Of a DNA stretch of 64,000 bases, positions 36,167 to 48,539 are shown one piece after another (positions within the stretch are counted from its first letter, which is position 1; each line of letters begins with the position of its first letter). The notes below the pieces were generated by a model. The model saw only the letters and a list, made by a program, of their open reading frames with translations. It ran no database searches and was not told the DNA's origin. The position numbers were made by a program, and so were the translations under genes. The stretch spans positions 1 to 64,000 of the forward strand of contig CAUYLG010048369.1 in assembly GCA_963573385.1 (NCBI GenBank), read 5' to 3'. The DNA is from Cacajao melanocephalus. Taxonomy: Eukaryota; Chordata; Mammalia; Primates; Pitheciidae.

Positions 36167-36765
36167 CATATGATAAAATTTACCCATTTCAATGAACTCA
36201 TTTCAAGTGAATTTTAGTAACTACAATGAGTGGTGGGACCATTAACATAAATTGATTTTTAAGCAATCTTATTCCCCCATTAAGATCTCACATACCAATA
36301 AATCCCCACTCTCACAGCCAGTCCTAGTCACCTGCTAATCTATTTTCTGTTTGTATAAAGTTTCCTCTTCTGAATGGTTTATGTAAATGACTCACACAGC
36401 ACTTTGTGTCTGGCTTAATTTAAAGTATTGTTTATGATGTTTATCCTGGCTTCTTTAACATAATATTTATGACATTTATCCATAGTGTAGTGTGTGTCAG
36501 TAGTTTGTTCTTTATTGTTAAATATTATGCCTTTTTATCAGCATCCCATGTTGTGTCCATCCATCGACCATTTGATGGCATTTAGATAAATTCTAGTTTT
36601 TGGCTATTATGAATAATGCCGCTGTGAACATGTATGTCCTTGTGGACATGTTTTCATTTCTCTTAGGTATATACTTCTGAGTGGAATTGCTGGGTCATAT
36701 ATTAGTTTTGCTTTTCCTATTTTGAGAAACTACCAAACTGTTTTCTAAAGCTGGTTGTAATTGAT
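36167..36765 (-). mobile_element. Old L1M 3'-end fragment, minus orientation
   Basis: Reverse L1M 3' UTR and ORF2 end: 'gataaaatttacccatttca', 'ttttggctattatgaataat', 'gaacatgtatgtccttg', 'ggtatatacttctgagtgga', 'attgctgggtcatat' and 'accaaactgttttctaaag'. It is strongly diverged, with no open frame. Confidence 0.75.
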
Positions 36766-37499
36766 TTTTATACATTAGTATAATTAATAGTATAATATTT
36801 TTCTGAGCTACAGTAACATTTATTTGAGCTATAATATTGATCTAATATGTGCAAATACAAATTTTCACAATGGTTCTTGACAAATTTTATATATTACTTT
36901 AGAAAATATCATTAAATCTAATTTTGTAGGACTAACAGATGCATTTGTAAGATATTAAATGTGTATGGAGAACTTGATCTGAAAATGTCATGCGACTTGG
37001 TAGAATTTTAATAATTAATGTTACTTGATAATTTTAATAATTAAATGCAAATAATTACATATTTGAAAAAATTTTTAAATTAGAAATAAAAAGTTTGCAT
37101 ATGTACTCAACAAACACCTGAATAACTTTAAGGCATTCTCTGTATTCCAAAAGTGTTCCTTTGGAAAAAGTAATAACTAATACACCAACTAAAGTATATC
37201 AATACCCAAAATCAGAAACCTAAAAAGTTTCTGATCAGTTGATGGCAAAGTAACTTATATTAGACATAACAATACTGCATATAATATTTATAAACTCTTC
37301 AGGGGAAATCATGTTTTAAGGCATTGGAGAGTAACCCACAGCTTCTGTCACTGGAGAGTATATAACATTAGAAAAAAAAATGCACTGGTTAAGACTTAGG
37401 TTTACATGAGAGCTCTTCCCAGTCTACTTTGGAGGAACAGCTATAGTTTCTTTATAATAGATGTCCTGTAAACATAAAAACAGTTTGAAAGTTAAAGAA
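36766..37499. other. Unassigned AT-rich sequence
   Basis: May contain further decayed L1M sequence, but no block is clear enough to call. Confidence 0.35.
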
Positions 37500-38698
37500 T
37501 GAAAAAACAGATATGCTAATTCTAAACAAAAGAAAACTAATACAGAAATACTAAAACAGACAATGCAAAACTTAGAATACAGAGCATTAAATCACAGAAA
37601 AAGAGAGAATATTCTTAAATTAAAAGATTTTATCAAAACAGCCTAACATTCACACCCCAAATTAGAGTTTAAAGCCACATAAAACAAAAATTTGCAGAAC
37701 AAAAGTTTTTAGATAAAGTCTACAATCATAAGTAGGAAATGAATACCCTTCTTAGTAATCAATAAAAGTAAAATAAAATATTTCTTAAAAACACAGAAGT
37801 AAAGATGTGGAACATTCGCACAATTCTACCAACCAACCTGATCTCATTCATATTTCTAGAATCCTTTATTAAACTTTTGTGGAATATATGTTATTTTCCA
37901 GTTCATGTAGAACATTGATGAAAACAGATAATATTCTGGGTCATAAAATGTCTTACAAGAAGTAAATCATACTGAAATACTGAGTATATTATTTGATTAA
38001 AAGTTAATTAAACTAAAAACGAATCAAAATAAAATTGCCAAGCAAATTCCTCAATAATGAAGTAAAATTATGCATTCAAATACATCAGTAGGTAAAAAGA
38101 ATTGCAGTAGAAATTAGAAAGCATTTCAAAAAGAATATAACATATAACAAATACTACAGTATTCTTTACAAAATAATATATAGCTTGATTTGCTTACATT
38201 AAAAAATAAGAAAGCTTTAAAAATCAATGGTTTAGGCTTTCATTTTAAGCAATTAGAAGGAAAGCAAATTTAACACAAAATAGAGGAAAATGTAAAACTG
38301 GAATAAAAATAGAAAAATAGAGAAAATTATCAAAGGTGATATTTTAATAATAACAATAAAGCAAATTCCCATGTATACTTATTTGAAAAAAGCAGAATAA
38401 ACACACATGTAACAATCATTAAAAAGACATTAAAAACATACTCTCAACAATGTGATGTCAATATATCCTGCAAATTAAATGAGATGGTCAAATCCATTGA
38501 AAGACACTGCTTAAAAAATGAATGCAAATAGAAATAGAAAATGTGAACAGCCCTATATATATTAAAATTTGAATAAGCAGGATAATTTAAAAGAAAGAAC
38601 AAGTTGAGAATTTCTACTGTCCTCTATTAACATGTAATTGCAATAAAGCAAGAAGAAATACAAATGTCATAAGGAGCACAAAGTAAAAATTAAAACGG

Positions 38699-38935
38699 TG
38701 TTTTCATTTTTTTCTTCATTTCTTTAAAAGAAAAAAATGGGATACATGTGCAGAAAGTGCAGTTTTGTTACATAGGAATACATGTGCCATGGTAGTTTGC
38801 TGCAACTATTGATCAGTCATTGTCCTGATAGCAAAACCAGGAAGAGACACAACAAAAAAGGAAAACTTCAAGCCAATATCCCTGATGAACATTGATACAA
38901 AAATCCTCAATAAAATACTGATGTTTTCATTTTTT
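38699..38935 (-). mobile_element. Very short L1PA-like insertion with 5' inversion and 14-bp TSD
   Basis: Left part, minus strand (about 38713-38808): tail plus L1 3' UTR ('gggatacatgtgcagaaagt', 'ggaatacatgtgccatggta'). Right part, plus strand (about 38814-38921): an RT-domain piece of ORF2 ('aggaagagacacaacaaaaa', 'atccctgatgaacattgata', 'atcctcaataaaatact'). The two are opposed, as in twin priming. An exact 14-bp target-site duplication, 'tgttttcatttttt', lies at 38699-38712 and 38922-38935. The insert is only about 209 bp. Confidence 0.92.
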
Positions 38936-39995
38936 AAAGACATAATTTGTATTGAAAAACTCTGAATAATTCTTCCCGAAATCAAGACTTTATTAAGGGA
39001 ATTTAACAATAAAATTAATAAAAGTTCAAATATACAAAATGCTGTTGTATTTCCATATACTAAAAATAAATAATTGGAAGTTTATATTTAACATACAAAA
39101 TATAATATAACATTACTAGTTAGGAATACAGTTAACAATATTTTAATATTTGTACATTATAGGTAGAAATCATTTCAGAGACATCTTGAAGACAGCTGAT
39201 ATGAATGAGTAGACATACTATTGTTGACATGTCAAGTCTTGTTAAATTGGTCTAAATACTGAATACCATTTTAATTAAAATTCTGAAAGGTTTGTGTAGA
39301 AATTTACATTATTATAAATTATATGGAAACAAGGAGGTCACAGAATAGCCACAGTGTTCCTTAAAAAAGTTGTGGAGCATATATATCTGATTTCAGGCCT
39401 TGTGTTAATTTACAATAATTAAAAACTGTGTGGAATTTGTATAAGTATAGACATAAAACATCTAAAAATGGACTTACAAATATGTAGTTACTTGATTTTC
39501 ATCAACGGCACCAAAGTTAATCAGTGGGAAAACAGTAGTCTTTTGAACAAATGATCTTGCAAAAGCTGGATATCTGTAAGGGAAAAACAAAATAGCTTTG
39601 ACCCATTTCTTATGACATACAAAAAAATTTTAATTTGAGATAAATTAGAGATCTAAACTGTAAAAATTCTGGAATAAAAATTGAATATTTTCACTCTTTT
39701 TGGTTAAAGATAAATTAATAAAAACAAAAAGGCAATAAGATTAGGAGAAAAATTAAAAACTGGACTGTTTTCAAGATGAAACCCTTGTGCTCTTACACAT
39801 TAAAATGAAGAAGAAAAAGATAAGACACAGGCTGGAAAATATTTGCACACTGTATTTAACAAAAAACTTCTATGCAAAATATTTTTAGAGTTTTACAAAT
39901 CAATGTTAAAAAGGCAACACAATACCCTTGAACTGACATAGTTAAAATATATGAATTATCAGTAATCAGAAGAAAAGGTGCTCATCAAGGTACTG

Positions 39996-40400
39996 AATTT
40001 AATACTAATTTTACTTGTAGGTTTCTGTTTTTGTTTGGAACATCCATACTGTACTACACACAGTGGCTGTACTTGTTTACATCCCTACCATCAGTGTATA
40101 AGATTTCTTTTTTTTCTGCTTCCTTACCAGCTTTTTTTTTTTTTTATAATAGTCATGGTGTGAAATGATACCTCAGTGTGATTTTGATTTGCCATGTTAG
40201 GATGAATATAGTTAACAATAATATATTGTATAGTTTTAAATAACTACAAAAAGGGTAGTGAATGTTTCTAACACACACACACAAATGATAAATGTTTGAG
40301 ATGATGGGTATGTGAATTACCTTGATGTGATCGCTATTCACTGTATGTATTGAAACATATTGTGTACCTCATAAACATGTACAATTAGAAAAAATTAAAA
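39996..40400 (+). mobile_element. L1MA/MB-type L1 with inverted 5' piece
   Basis: The first part (about 40030-40197) is the reverse of an L1 ORF2 C-terminal region ('tacatccctaccatcagtgt', 'gaaatgatacctcagtgtga', 'ttttgatttgcca'). The second part (40198-40395) is a plus-strand L1MA/MB 3' UTR ('gatgaatatagttaacaata', 'gataaatgtttgagatgatg', 'ataaacatgtacaatta'). This is the twin-priming order for a plus-strand insertion, and it sits inside the older L1M. The right end, possibly reaching 40505, is uncertain. Confidence 0.7.
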
Positions 40401-41190
40401 GGAAGATGTAAGATTTCAATTATGAAAGAGAGAACTTTACTGAAAGACAAGAGAGAAAAATTTGAATAAATGGAGAGATAGAACGTGTTGTTAAAAAAAA
40501 AGAGATTATTAATCACTAGAGAGAGGCAAAATAAAATCAAAATATTATATTGCATCAATCTCACCAGAATAGATAGAATTTAAAACAAGAAAAATATCAC
40601 ATGTTAGCAAGGAGGTAATATCATTCTCTTCTCAAATAGGCAGGTAAGAATCTAAAATATTAAAACTTTGGAAAATAGGTTTGTACTTTCTTATATACCT
40701 GACTTCTATATTTACTCAATAACCCAATAGCTTCACACTTATTGTATCCCCAATAGTTATTAAGACACATAAGAACAAAAACATCCTAGTAAAATAATAT
40801 TTATATCTTTTTTTCATAAGAAAAAGCCACTGGAAAAAAATCGAAATGTTCATTCATAAGAGTATAATTAATTACCTTGTTCTATGTTTATTCTTCAATT
40901 GTAAATATAACTTAGTAAACAGGAACTACTAATACACATCAGAAAATCTCAAAATATGTTTAGGGAAGAAGAGTACAGAAACACATACATATTAATCATA
41001 CATATTCTACAGGGGACTAAAATCTAAGCTGTGGTGATGAATTCAGAGCAGTGGTTTTCTATTGGGGATGTAGGTATAAACTTGGAAAAAAAATAAAACT
41101 TACTGAGGAGATTGAAAAATGAGTGTATTCATATGAGAAACTCATCATTTGATGTGTAATTTATACTTTAATAAATTTTTAAATGCACTT

Positions 41191-41729
41191 ACAAAAGTAA
41201 TTAAAAAGTTGTTTTTGAGGAAAGCAATCATGAAAACAATATGTAGTTATTTTCTACTTTTAATCTAATTGTATGAATGCAACTAATTAATAAAGAAGGC
41301 TAAATATATTAACTGAAATATCTTTGGTATAAAAGACGTTTTTGTAATAGATATATGCAATTATTATTTGTCAACTATTTTTTTTTATTGTAAAAGCTGT
41401 TAGATAACTTAAGCAACTAACTTAAAACCTGAGTAATTTAATTGATGTTACTGTTGATATTGAGAATAGGCCTAAACTTAGATAAGCAACCTTTAAATAC
41501 TTCAGGTTTGAGGAGAATAAATTTTGCAATGATATGGACTGAACTAGACTGTTACTATCTTTGCATCTGACTTCTACACTTTCTCATTAATCTGTTTTTA
41601 TGTTAATTGAGAAAAGCATCACTTATGGAACTGGGCTTTCTGAAAATATCTTCTATGGGACAAATCACATAATGTTAGTGATAGACACTGGTTACCAAAT
41701 TATTACCAGGAGTAGCTATTAATATGTAC
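41191..41729. other. Unassigned sequence
   Basis: No gene or clear repeat is seen. Confidence 0.45.
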
Positions 41730-41882
41730 AAATGCAAGCTGGCACATTGGCATGCACCTACGGTCCTAGCTACTCAGAAGGCTGAGGCAGGAGAATTGTT
41801 TGAGCCAGAATTCCAAGCTGTAGTGAGATATGATCACACCACTGCACTCTAGATCAGGGGATGATGGGAGACCCTTTCTCAG
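41730..41882 (+). mobile_element. Alu-related monomer (FRAM-like or AluJ right arm)
   Basis: 'catgcacctacggtcctagc', 'tactcagaaggctgaggcag', 'gagatatgatcacaccactg' is the Alu right-arm order, with only one arm present and high divergence. Confidence 0.8.
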
Positions 41883-41925
41883 ATATATATATTGCACGCG
41901 CACACGTGTGCACACACACCTCACA
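41883..41925. repeat. Alternating purine-pyrimidine tract (TA, CG, CA)
   Basis: 'atatatatattgcacgcgca' runs on into 'cacgtgtgcacacacacc'. It sits where the A-rich tail of the Alu monomer would be and includes two CpG steps. Confidence 0.85.
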
Positions 41926-42332
41926 CCCCAGATTTGGATTATCCCCTTAGATAAAACCCATCAAGAATTTCAGTATGAACCTAAAGGTTTCTTCTGCATA
42001 TAAATGAATTGGTAATCTATCACCACATGTTTGCTAGCCACAAAGTTGTAGGAGAAAAAATATGTATCCATTAAATTGTTTAATTCCCTTTGAGGCTTGC
42101 TGATAATGTCATACAATTTACTAATTTGATACAGATACTTTGCATTTGATACAAGGCACCATGGAGCACCATTGATGTTGTCCACAGGAGCAGCATTGTT
42201 TATTTGTCTCTGTTAGTGCTATATCCATTAGTCATTTTCATTCACTGTCATATGCTAATTATTCTCATTACCATCATCTAATTATTATTGCATCTTTAAA
42301 TGACACCTTGAAGGTTCAGTAGAAAGACTAGT
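41926..42332. other. Unassigned sequence
   Basis: No gene or repeat is recognised. The 71-codon minus frame at 41970-42185 has no domain. Confidence 0.4.
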
Positions 42333-42682
42333 TTTTCTTTAGTTTTTTTGTTTTGTTTTTGTTTTTGTTTTTGTTTTTGTTTTTGAGACCAATTTTCCTC
42401 TTTTGTGCTCAGGCTGGAGTGAAGTGGTGCAATCTCACCTCATTGCAACTTCCACCCCCAAGGTTTAAGTGATTCTTCTGCCTCAGCCTCCCGAGGTGTT
42501 GGGATTACAGGCATGTGCCACCATACACAGGAAAATTTTGTATTTTTAGTAGAGATGAGGTTTTGCCATGTTGGCCAGTCTGGTCTCAAACTCCTGACCT
42601 CAGATAATCCACCTGACTTGGCCTCTCAAAGTGCTGGGATTACAGGTGTGAAGCCAACATGCCCGGCCTTTTCTTTAGTTTT
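42333..42682 (-). mobile_element. AluS element, minus orientation, with 14-bp TSD
   Basis: A (TTTTTG)n tail (to about 42385) precedes a reversed Alu, 'ctcaggctggagtgaagtgg' to 'aacatgcccggcc' at 42668. Exact target-site duplications 'ttttctttagtttt' lie at 42333-42346 and 42669-42682. The 70-codon frame at 42513-42725 is an Alu frame. Confidence 0.95.
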
Positions 42683-43789
42683 CATAGTGCCTCCTGCAAC
42701 ATTGCATTCCATCAAGATACTATAGTGTGGGCTTTCTCAAAATAGGTTGGCTATCTGAATACTGGGAAATTAAAAATGGACAAATATCTTCTAAAGTTTT
42801 GAAATATAAGTATTGTACTGACAAATTCCATATTACATTTAAGTTTTGTAATATTACTTTGCTGTAGGCTAATAATAAAAAGGTTTTTTATTAATTGTTC
42901 TCTTGCTAACATCTTTAGGTAAATGAGCTATGATATTTATTAGCCAAAGTTTCCAACAGAACTAAATTAAAGCAGCATATGAGAAAATTGGACATTAAAG
43001 CTATGGCTATATTGTATTTGTAAAATATCTCAACATCTTAGTTTATAGTTAAGGGATAATAGACATAAAATGAGTTGAAAAACATGCCGTACATTTCAGA
43101 GCCATGAAATCTAGTAAAGTAATTATTCATTGAATTAAATATATTATCAGTCCCCTTACAGAGGATTAATGTGGGCAACTCTTTTGAGAAGGGCATACTT
43201 TCCTGCAAAAATTGACTTTTTCTCATTTTAAAATGAAGTGGCCTTGAACAGATATTAGAAAATAAAAGCTTGCGCTTTGTTTTCTTGTAATGTTTATGTG
43301 GTTTAAACACATTTTTGTTTTGGGAAGAAGATAAAAAATGATTATCTGACACATGAAATATTTATATTCATGTTTCTTCTGTTAACTTGTGACTCACATG
43401 CCAGCTTCTTCTCACTCGTGTTCTCCTCCTGCCTTTGTATCTTGTGGAGCCTGCCTGGTTAGGTACAGTGGATTTCTATCAGCTGCTACACTAATCACAA
43501 CTGATTATAAGGTCAACATCCTAGAAATATCAGGTTAATACACCCATGTAAAATATATACAAACAATACTTAAATAGATATTTTGCTTTTCTATTCAAGC
43601 AAATAATGCCTAACTTGAGGGAAAAAATGCTGTATGACAAACTAATACATTTAGCTGGCTGTATCAACCCTGAACAATATTGGCTACTATGGTGACCAAT
43701 TGTTTACTTTTTGGCTGAAGTATCCAAAGATAGGATTGTTTCTGTTCGTGATCTATATAATTTAGTATAATTTGTTGATATGAAGATAG
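42683..43789. other. Unassigned sequence
   Basis: The longest frame is 104 codons on the minus strand (43038-43352); it has no recognised domain and no supporting signals, so I regard it as chance. Confidence 0.4.
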
Positions 43790-44385
43790 AAGTCAGAAAT
43801 AGCTGTTATTTCTACTGCACAATGCACTAATTTGTTTATCTTTTAATCATAAAAATGTCTTTTTTTCACATGTTCATCAGTATCAGAGATATCAAGGTGA
43901 TATCAATAACAGTGATATTTCCAATTTTAAAAATCATTTTATATACCCTGACTTGCATATATTACAGTGAATCATATAACTGTGGCCACCCCTCCAAGAT
44001 CATGAAGACACTAGGCAATAACATTGACTAAAGAAAATTCTCTTCTTATCCCCCTCTCTTTTCCATCACATATATGTTTGAATTGAATGAAAACATCAAA
44101 ATATTAACTACATCTAGTCCAACTTCTGGAAAAGAATTAATTCATTTCCAAAGAGGAATATGTCTATTTTAAGATTACAAGTTTGGGCATTAATCCCCTG
44201 TACAAAAGACATTTTAAAAAAGTATATAAAATTGATGTATTATATTAACTTTTCACATAATTTCAAGAGGCAAATAATATATCTTCAATGTTATTCATAG
44301 TTTTTTAATATTTATTGGAGTGAATATGAAAGTCAGAAATATCTGCTATTTTTTACTGCATAATATATTAATATTTTAATCTTAT
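43790..44385. repeat. Diverged short direct repeat, about 540 bp apart
   Basis: 43790-43851 and 44330-44385 share 'agtcagaaata' then 'ctg', 'tatttt/tatttc', 'actgca' and 'aatnnattaa', ending 'ttttaatc'. A second weaker match follows, 'aatcatataactgtggcca' at about 43972 against 'aatcttataattggagcca' at about 44379. The span covers both copies and the unassigned sequence between. Confidence 0.5.
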
Positions 44386-44605
44386 AATTGGAGCCATATA
44401 GTAATCCTCCCCCACCATCATAATCAAGTAGAAAATTATTTATCTCTATTCTCTATCTGGATGAGACTTCTAACTCTTCACTTAATGATCTCTATCTTAA
44501 ATAAAAATTCATTCCCTTTTTTCAGAGTAGTTTCAGGTGTTTAATTCATCTAACAAATATTTATCAAACAATATAATCCAAAGTTTAGGGTGTCAAAAAT
44601 ATCTA
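44386..44605. other. Unassigned sequence
   Basis: Nothing recognisable. Confidence 0.4.
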
Positions 44606-44805
44606 AGTACAAATGCCAGCTTTTAATTTACAAGTTATATGACTTTGATCAAGTTAGAACAGATTTCTTAACCTCAGTTTTCGATCTAAAGATGAAGTTA
44701 ATGGTTTCAAGAATGTTGTGGGAATTGTGTAAGATATAAGATGTAAACTAGCACAGCATTTGATACAAAGAAAAGGGTTGATAAGTGATAACTATTATTA
44801 TTTGC
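44606..44805 (+). mobile_element. MIR element
   Basis: 'gccagcttttaatttacaag', 'ttatatgactttgatcaagt', 'cttaacctcagttttc', 'gttgtgggaattgtgtaaga', 'gcacagcatttgatac' and 'gtgataactattattatt' give the full MIR order, including the core. Confidence 0.85.
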
Positions 44806-45483
44806 ATGAACCAGACACTTGGCAGTTGTTGGAATACACAGTCATCATCAGTGCTACAAAAGAATACACAGACGGAGGTAGGAGGATGTGTGTACAAATA
44901 ATTAATGTACTGTATTGCATTACTCCAAAATAAGGTTGCACTGCTGAGTTGCCTGCTCATATTTTATTTCTCACATTTTTATTTTTGGTAATGTAAAAAT
45001 GAATTAAAATTAAATGGGAATACATTCTTCATACACATGTATTTTGTTTTACATTTGCTGCTTGTCTGTTTACAAAAAAAATTTAAAACCTTTTAAACAT
45101 TATTACAAAATTAACTTTTTCTTTCTTCTCTCCAGTGGCAACCATTACAATGGTAAGAATCCTTCAGAATTGTTTATATATAGGGACATAATTTTTTTTT
45201 CACTTTTGTCCTTAACACATTCTTACATTATAAAATTGATATTAATCCAACTTTAAAAAAATCCAAAATTGTTTTATGAGATATAATTTTGGTATATTTA
45301 TATTAGTGTCTGAAAAATCCATCTGTTCTATCAATCTGTATTTATCTGCTTATCTTTCTATCTATCTAGATTTGCAAATAATATAGAGTGTTCATACTGA
45401 ATTCTTTTAAATTATTTTTATTAATTTAAATTATTTTCATATTGATGAACATAACCATGTTTTTCATTTTTGATATAACAAAA
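44806..45483. other. Unassigned AT-rich sequence
   Basis: A short TCTA/TTTC-like run, 'tatctttctatctatctaga', lies near 45350-45370. No gene is seen. Confidence 0.4.
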
Positions 45484-46488
45484 AAGCTGCACTGCCCTAG
45501 CAAAGGTTCTGCATGAGGGCTCCACCCCTGCAGCAGACTTCTTCCTGGGCACCTAGTTATTGTCAAACATCCTCTGAAATTTAGGCAGAGGTTTCCAAAC
45601 CTCAACTCTTATCTCTTGCCCACCGATATGCCCAACAACATGTGGAAGCCACCAAGGCTTGGGGCATGCACCCTCTAAAGAAATGGCCCAAGCTATACCT
45701 TGGCCCCTTTTAGCCATGGCTGGAGCAGCTGGGGCACAGGGTACCAAGTCCTGAGACTACACATAGCAGGGAGGCCCTGGTTTTAGCCCACAAAACCATT
45801 TTTACCTCCTAGGCCTCTGGGCCTGTAATGGGAGGGGCTTTTGCAAAGATCTCTAATGTGCCTTGGAGACGTTTTCTTGATTGACTTGGCTATTGACATT
45901 TGGCTCCTTGTTACTTATCAAATTTATGCAATGGTTTGAATTTTCCCAGAGAAAATGGGTTTTCTTTACTACCACGTGCTCAGGCTGCAAATTTTCCAAA
46001 TGTTTATGCTCTACTTCCATTTTAAACATGTTATAATTTCAAACTATCTCTTCATGAACACATGTAACTGAACACTTTCAGGATAAGCCAGGTTACCTCT
46101 TGAATGCTTTGCTGCTTACAAGTTTCTTCCACTAGATACTCTAAATCATCTCTCTCAAGTTCAAAGATCCACCTTTCTCTAGGGCAGGGACAAAATGCCA
46201 CCAGTCTCTTTGCTAAAGCATAGCAAAAGTAACATTTATTCTACTTCCTAATAAGTTATTCATCTCCAGCTGAGATAACCTCAGCCTGGACTTCACAGTC
46301 CATATCACTATTAGTATTTTGATCATAACCACTCAGCCTCTAGGAAGTTCCAAACATTCCCTTATCTTCTTGTCTTCTTCTGAGTACTCGAAATTCTTCC
46401 AACCTCTGTCAGTTACCTAGTACCAATGATGTTTCCACATTTACAGGTGTCTTTATAGCCTTGCCCCACTTCCTTGGCACTAATTTTG
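45484..46488 (-). pseudogene. MaLR internal region (MST/THE1-int type), gag-like, decayed
   Basis: MaLR elements are non-autonomous ERVL relatives whose internal part carries a gag-like remnant. The reversed internal sequence is clear: 'cactgccctagcaaaggttc', 'gggctccacccctgcagcag', 'ccttttagccatggctggag', 'tctctagggcagggacaaaa', 'tcaagttcaaagatccacc', 'tagcctggactt'-type blocks near 46285, and it meets the LTR at 46489. About 1.0 kb remains of the usual longer internal part. The longest minus frame is 65 codons (45553-45747). The 3' LTR side is missing. Confidence 0.8.
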
Positions 46489-46516
46489 TGTATTAGCCTA
46501 TTCCTGCACTGCTTAT

Positions 46517-48539
46517 AAAAATACCTGCACTCTCTTACCAGTCCTATTCAACATACTATTGGAAGTTCTGGCCAGGGCAATCAGGCAAGAAAAAGAAATA
46601 AAGGGTATTCAATTAGAAAAAAGGAAGTCAAATTGTCTCTATTTGCAGATGACATGATTGTATATCTAGAAAACCCCATCATCTCAGCCCCAAATCTCCT
46701 TAAGGTAATAAGCAAATTTGGAAAAGTCTCAGGACACAAAATCAATGTGCAAAAATCACAAGCATTCCTATACACCAATAACAGAGAGCCAAATCATGAG
46801 TGAACTCCCATTCACAATTGCTACAAAGAAAATAAAATATCTAGGAATACAAGTAACAAGGGATGTGAAGGACCTCTTCAAGAACTACAAACCACTGCTC
46901 AAGGAAATAAGAGAGGACACAAACAGATGGAAAAACATTCCATGCTCATGCTTAGGAAGAATTAATATTGTGAAAATGGCCACACTGCCCAAAATAATTT
47001 ATAGATTCAATGAATCCCCATCAAGCTACCATTGACTTTATTCATAGAATTGGAAAAAACCACCTTAAACTTCATATGGAACCAAAACAGAGCCTGAATA
47101 GCCAAGACAATCCTAAGTAAAAGAAAGAAGCTGGAGGCATCATGCTACCTGACTTCAAACTATACTACAAGGCTACAGTAATCAAAATAGCATGGTACTG
47201 GTACCAAAACAGAGATATAGACCAATGGAACAGAACAGAGGAATGGAAATAACACCACACATTTACAACCATCTGATCTTTGACAAACCTGGCAAAAGCA
47301 AGCAATGGGGAAGGGATTCCCTATCCCTTCCTTACACATTATACAAAAATTAATTCCAGATGGATTAAAGATTTAAACATAAGACCTAACACCATAAAAA
47401 CCCTAGAAGAAAACCTAGGCAATACCATACAGGCATAGGCATGGACAAGGACTTCATGACTAAAACACCAAAAGCAATGGCAAAAAAAGCCAAAATATAC
47501 AAATGAGATCTAATTAAACTTTAGAGCTTCTGCACAGCAAAGGAAACTATCATTGGACTGAAATATCAACCAACAGAATGGAAAATTTTTTTGCGATCTT
47601 CCCATCTGACAAAGGGCTAATATCCAGAATCTACAAAGAACTTAAACAAATTTACAAGAAAAAAAAACAAGCAACCCCATCACAAATTGGGCGAAGGATG
47701 TGAACAGATACTTTTCAAAGGAAGACATTTATGCAGCCAACAAACATATGAAAAAAAAGCTCATCATCACTGAGCATTAGAGAAATGCAAATCAAAACCA
47801 TATTGACATACCATCTCATGCCAGTTAGAATGGCGATCATTAAAACATCAGGAGACAACAGATGCTGGAGAGGATATGAAGAAATAGGAACACTTTTACA
47901 CTGTTGGTGGGAGTGTAAATTAGTTCAACCATTGTGGAAGACAGTGTGGTGATTCCTCAAGGATTTAGAAATAGAAATTCCATTTGACCCAACAATCCCA
48001 TTACTAGTTATAAACCCAAAGGATTATAAATCCTTCTACCATAAAGATACATATTGTGGCACTGTTCACAGTAGCAAAGACTTGGAACCAAACCAAATGC
48101 CCATCAATGATAGACTGGATAAAGAAAATGTGACACATATATATATCATGGAATACTATGAAGCTATAAAAATGGATTAGTTCATGTCCTTTTCAGGGAC
48201 ATGGATGGATCTGGAAATTGTCATTCTCAGGAAACTGACACAAGAACATAAAACCAAACACCATGTTTTCACTTATAAGTGGGTGTTGAACAATGAGAAC
48301 ACAAGGAAATATGGCGGGGACCACCCCCCCCTGGGGCCTGTCTGGAGGTGGGGGACTAGGGACGGGATAGCAGGGGGTTGGGGTTTGGGGAGGCATAGCA
48401 TTAGGAGAAATACCTAATGTAGATGACGGAGTGATGGATGCAGCAAACCACCATGGCACGTGTATACCTATGTAACAAACCTGCCCATTCTGCACATGTT
48501 CCCCAGAACTTAAAGTAAATAAATTTACAAAAATAGCTG
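46517..48539 (+). mobile_element. 5'-truncated L1PA-like element inserted into the MST LTR
   Basis: L1 sequence runs from mid-RT (46528) through the ORF2 C terminus and the 3' UTR to an A-rich end at about 48528. Target-site duplications 'aaaaatacctg' (46517-46527) and 'aaaaatagctg' (48529-48539) differ at one base and join the two LTR halves exactly. The 3' UTR holds the G-rich tract typical of L1PA (about 48342-48392: 'ctggaggtgggggacta', 'agcagggggttggggtttgg'). Confidence 0.95.
46528..48190 (+). pseudogene. L1 ORF2 pseudogene (RT catalytic motif to C terminus)
   Basis: The RT active-site motif FADD is intact at 46642-46653, followed by MIVYLENP. A frame at 46718-47035 gives the post-catalytic RT region ([57 protein letters not shown]). 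Later parts are broken by many stops and shifts. There is no endonuclease domain, because the element is 5' truncated. Confidence 0.85.

Larger units (their letters stand above)
37500..41190 (+). mobile_element. Very old L1M LINE-1, interrupted by two younger L1 insertions
   Basis: A decayed plus-strand L1 runs from ORF2 endonuclease-end sequence ('gtagaacattgatgaaaac', 'attctgggtcataaaatg' near 37920) through the RT and C-terminal regions (39030-39580: 'caaagttaatcagtgggaaa', 'caaaagctggatatctg') to the 3' end ('agcagtggttttctattggg', 'actcatcatttgatgtgt', 'tatactttaataaa' near 41170). The reading is broken by insertions at 38699-38935 and about 39996-40505. No open frame of note survives. 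The type is probably L1MD/L1ME. Confidence 0.65.

Noticed and set aside
43038..43352. 104-codon minus-strand frame as a small gene
   Set aside because: No domain is recognised and the frame is in ordinary AT-rich sequence. Probably chance.
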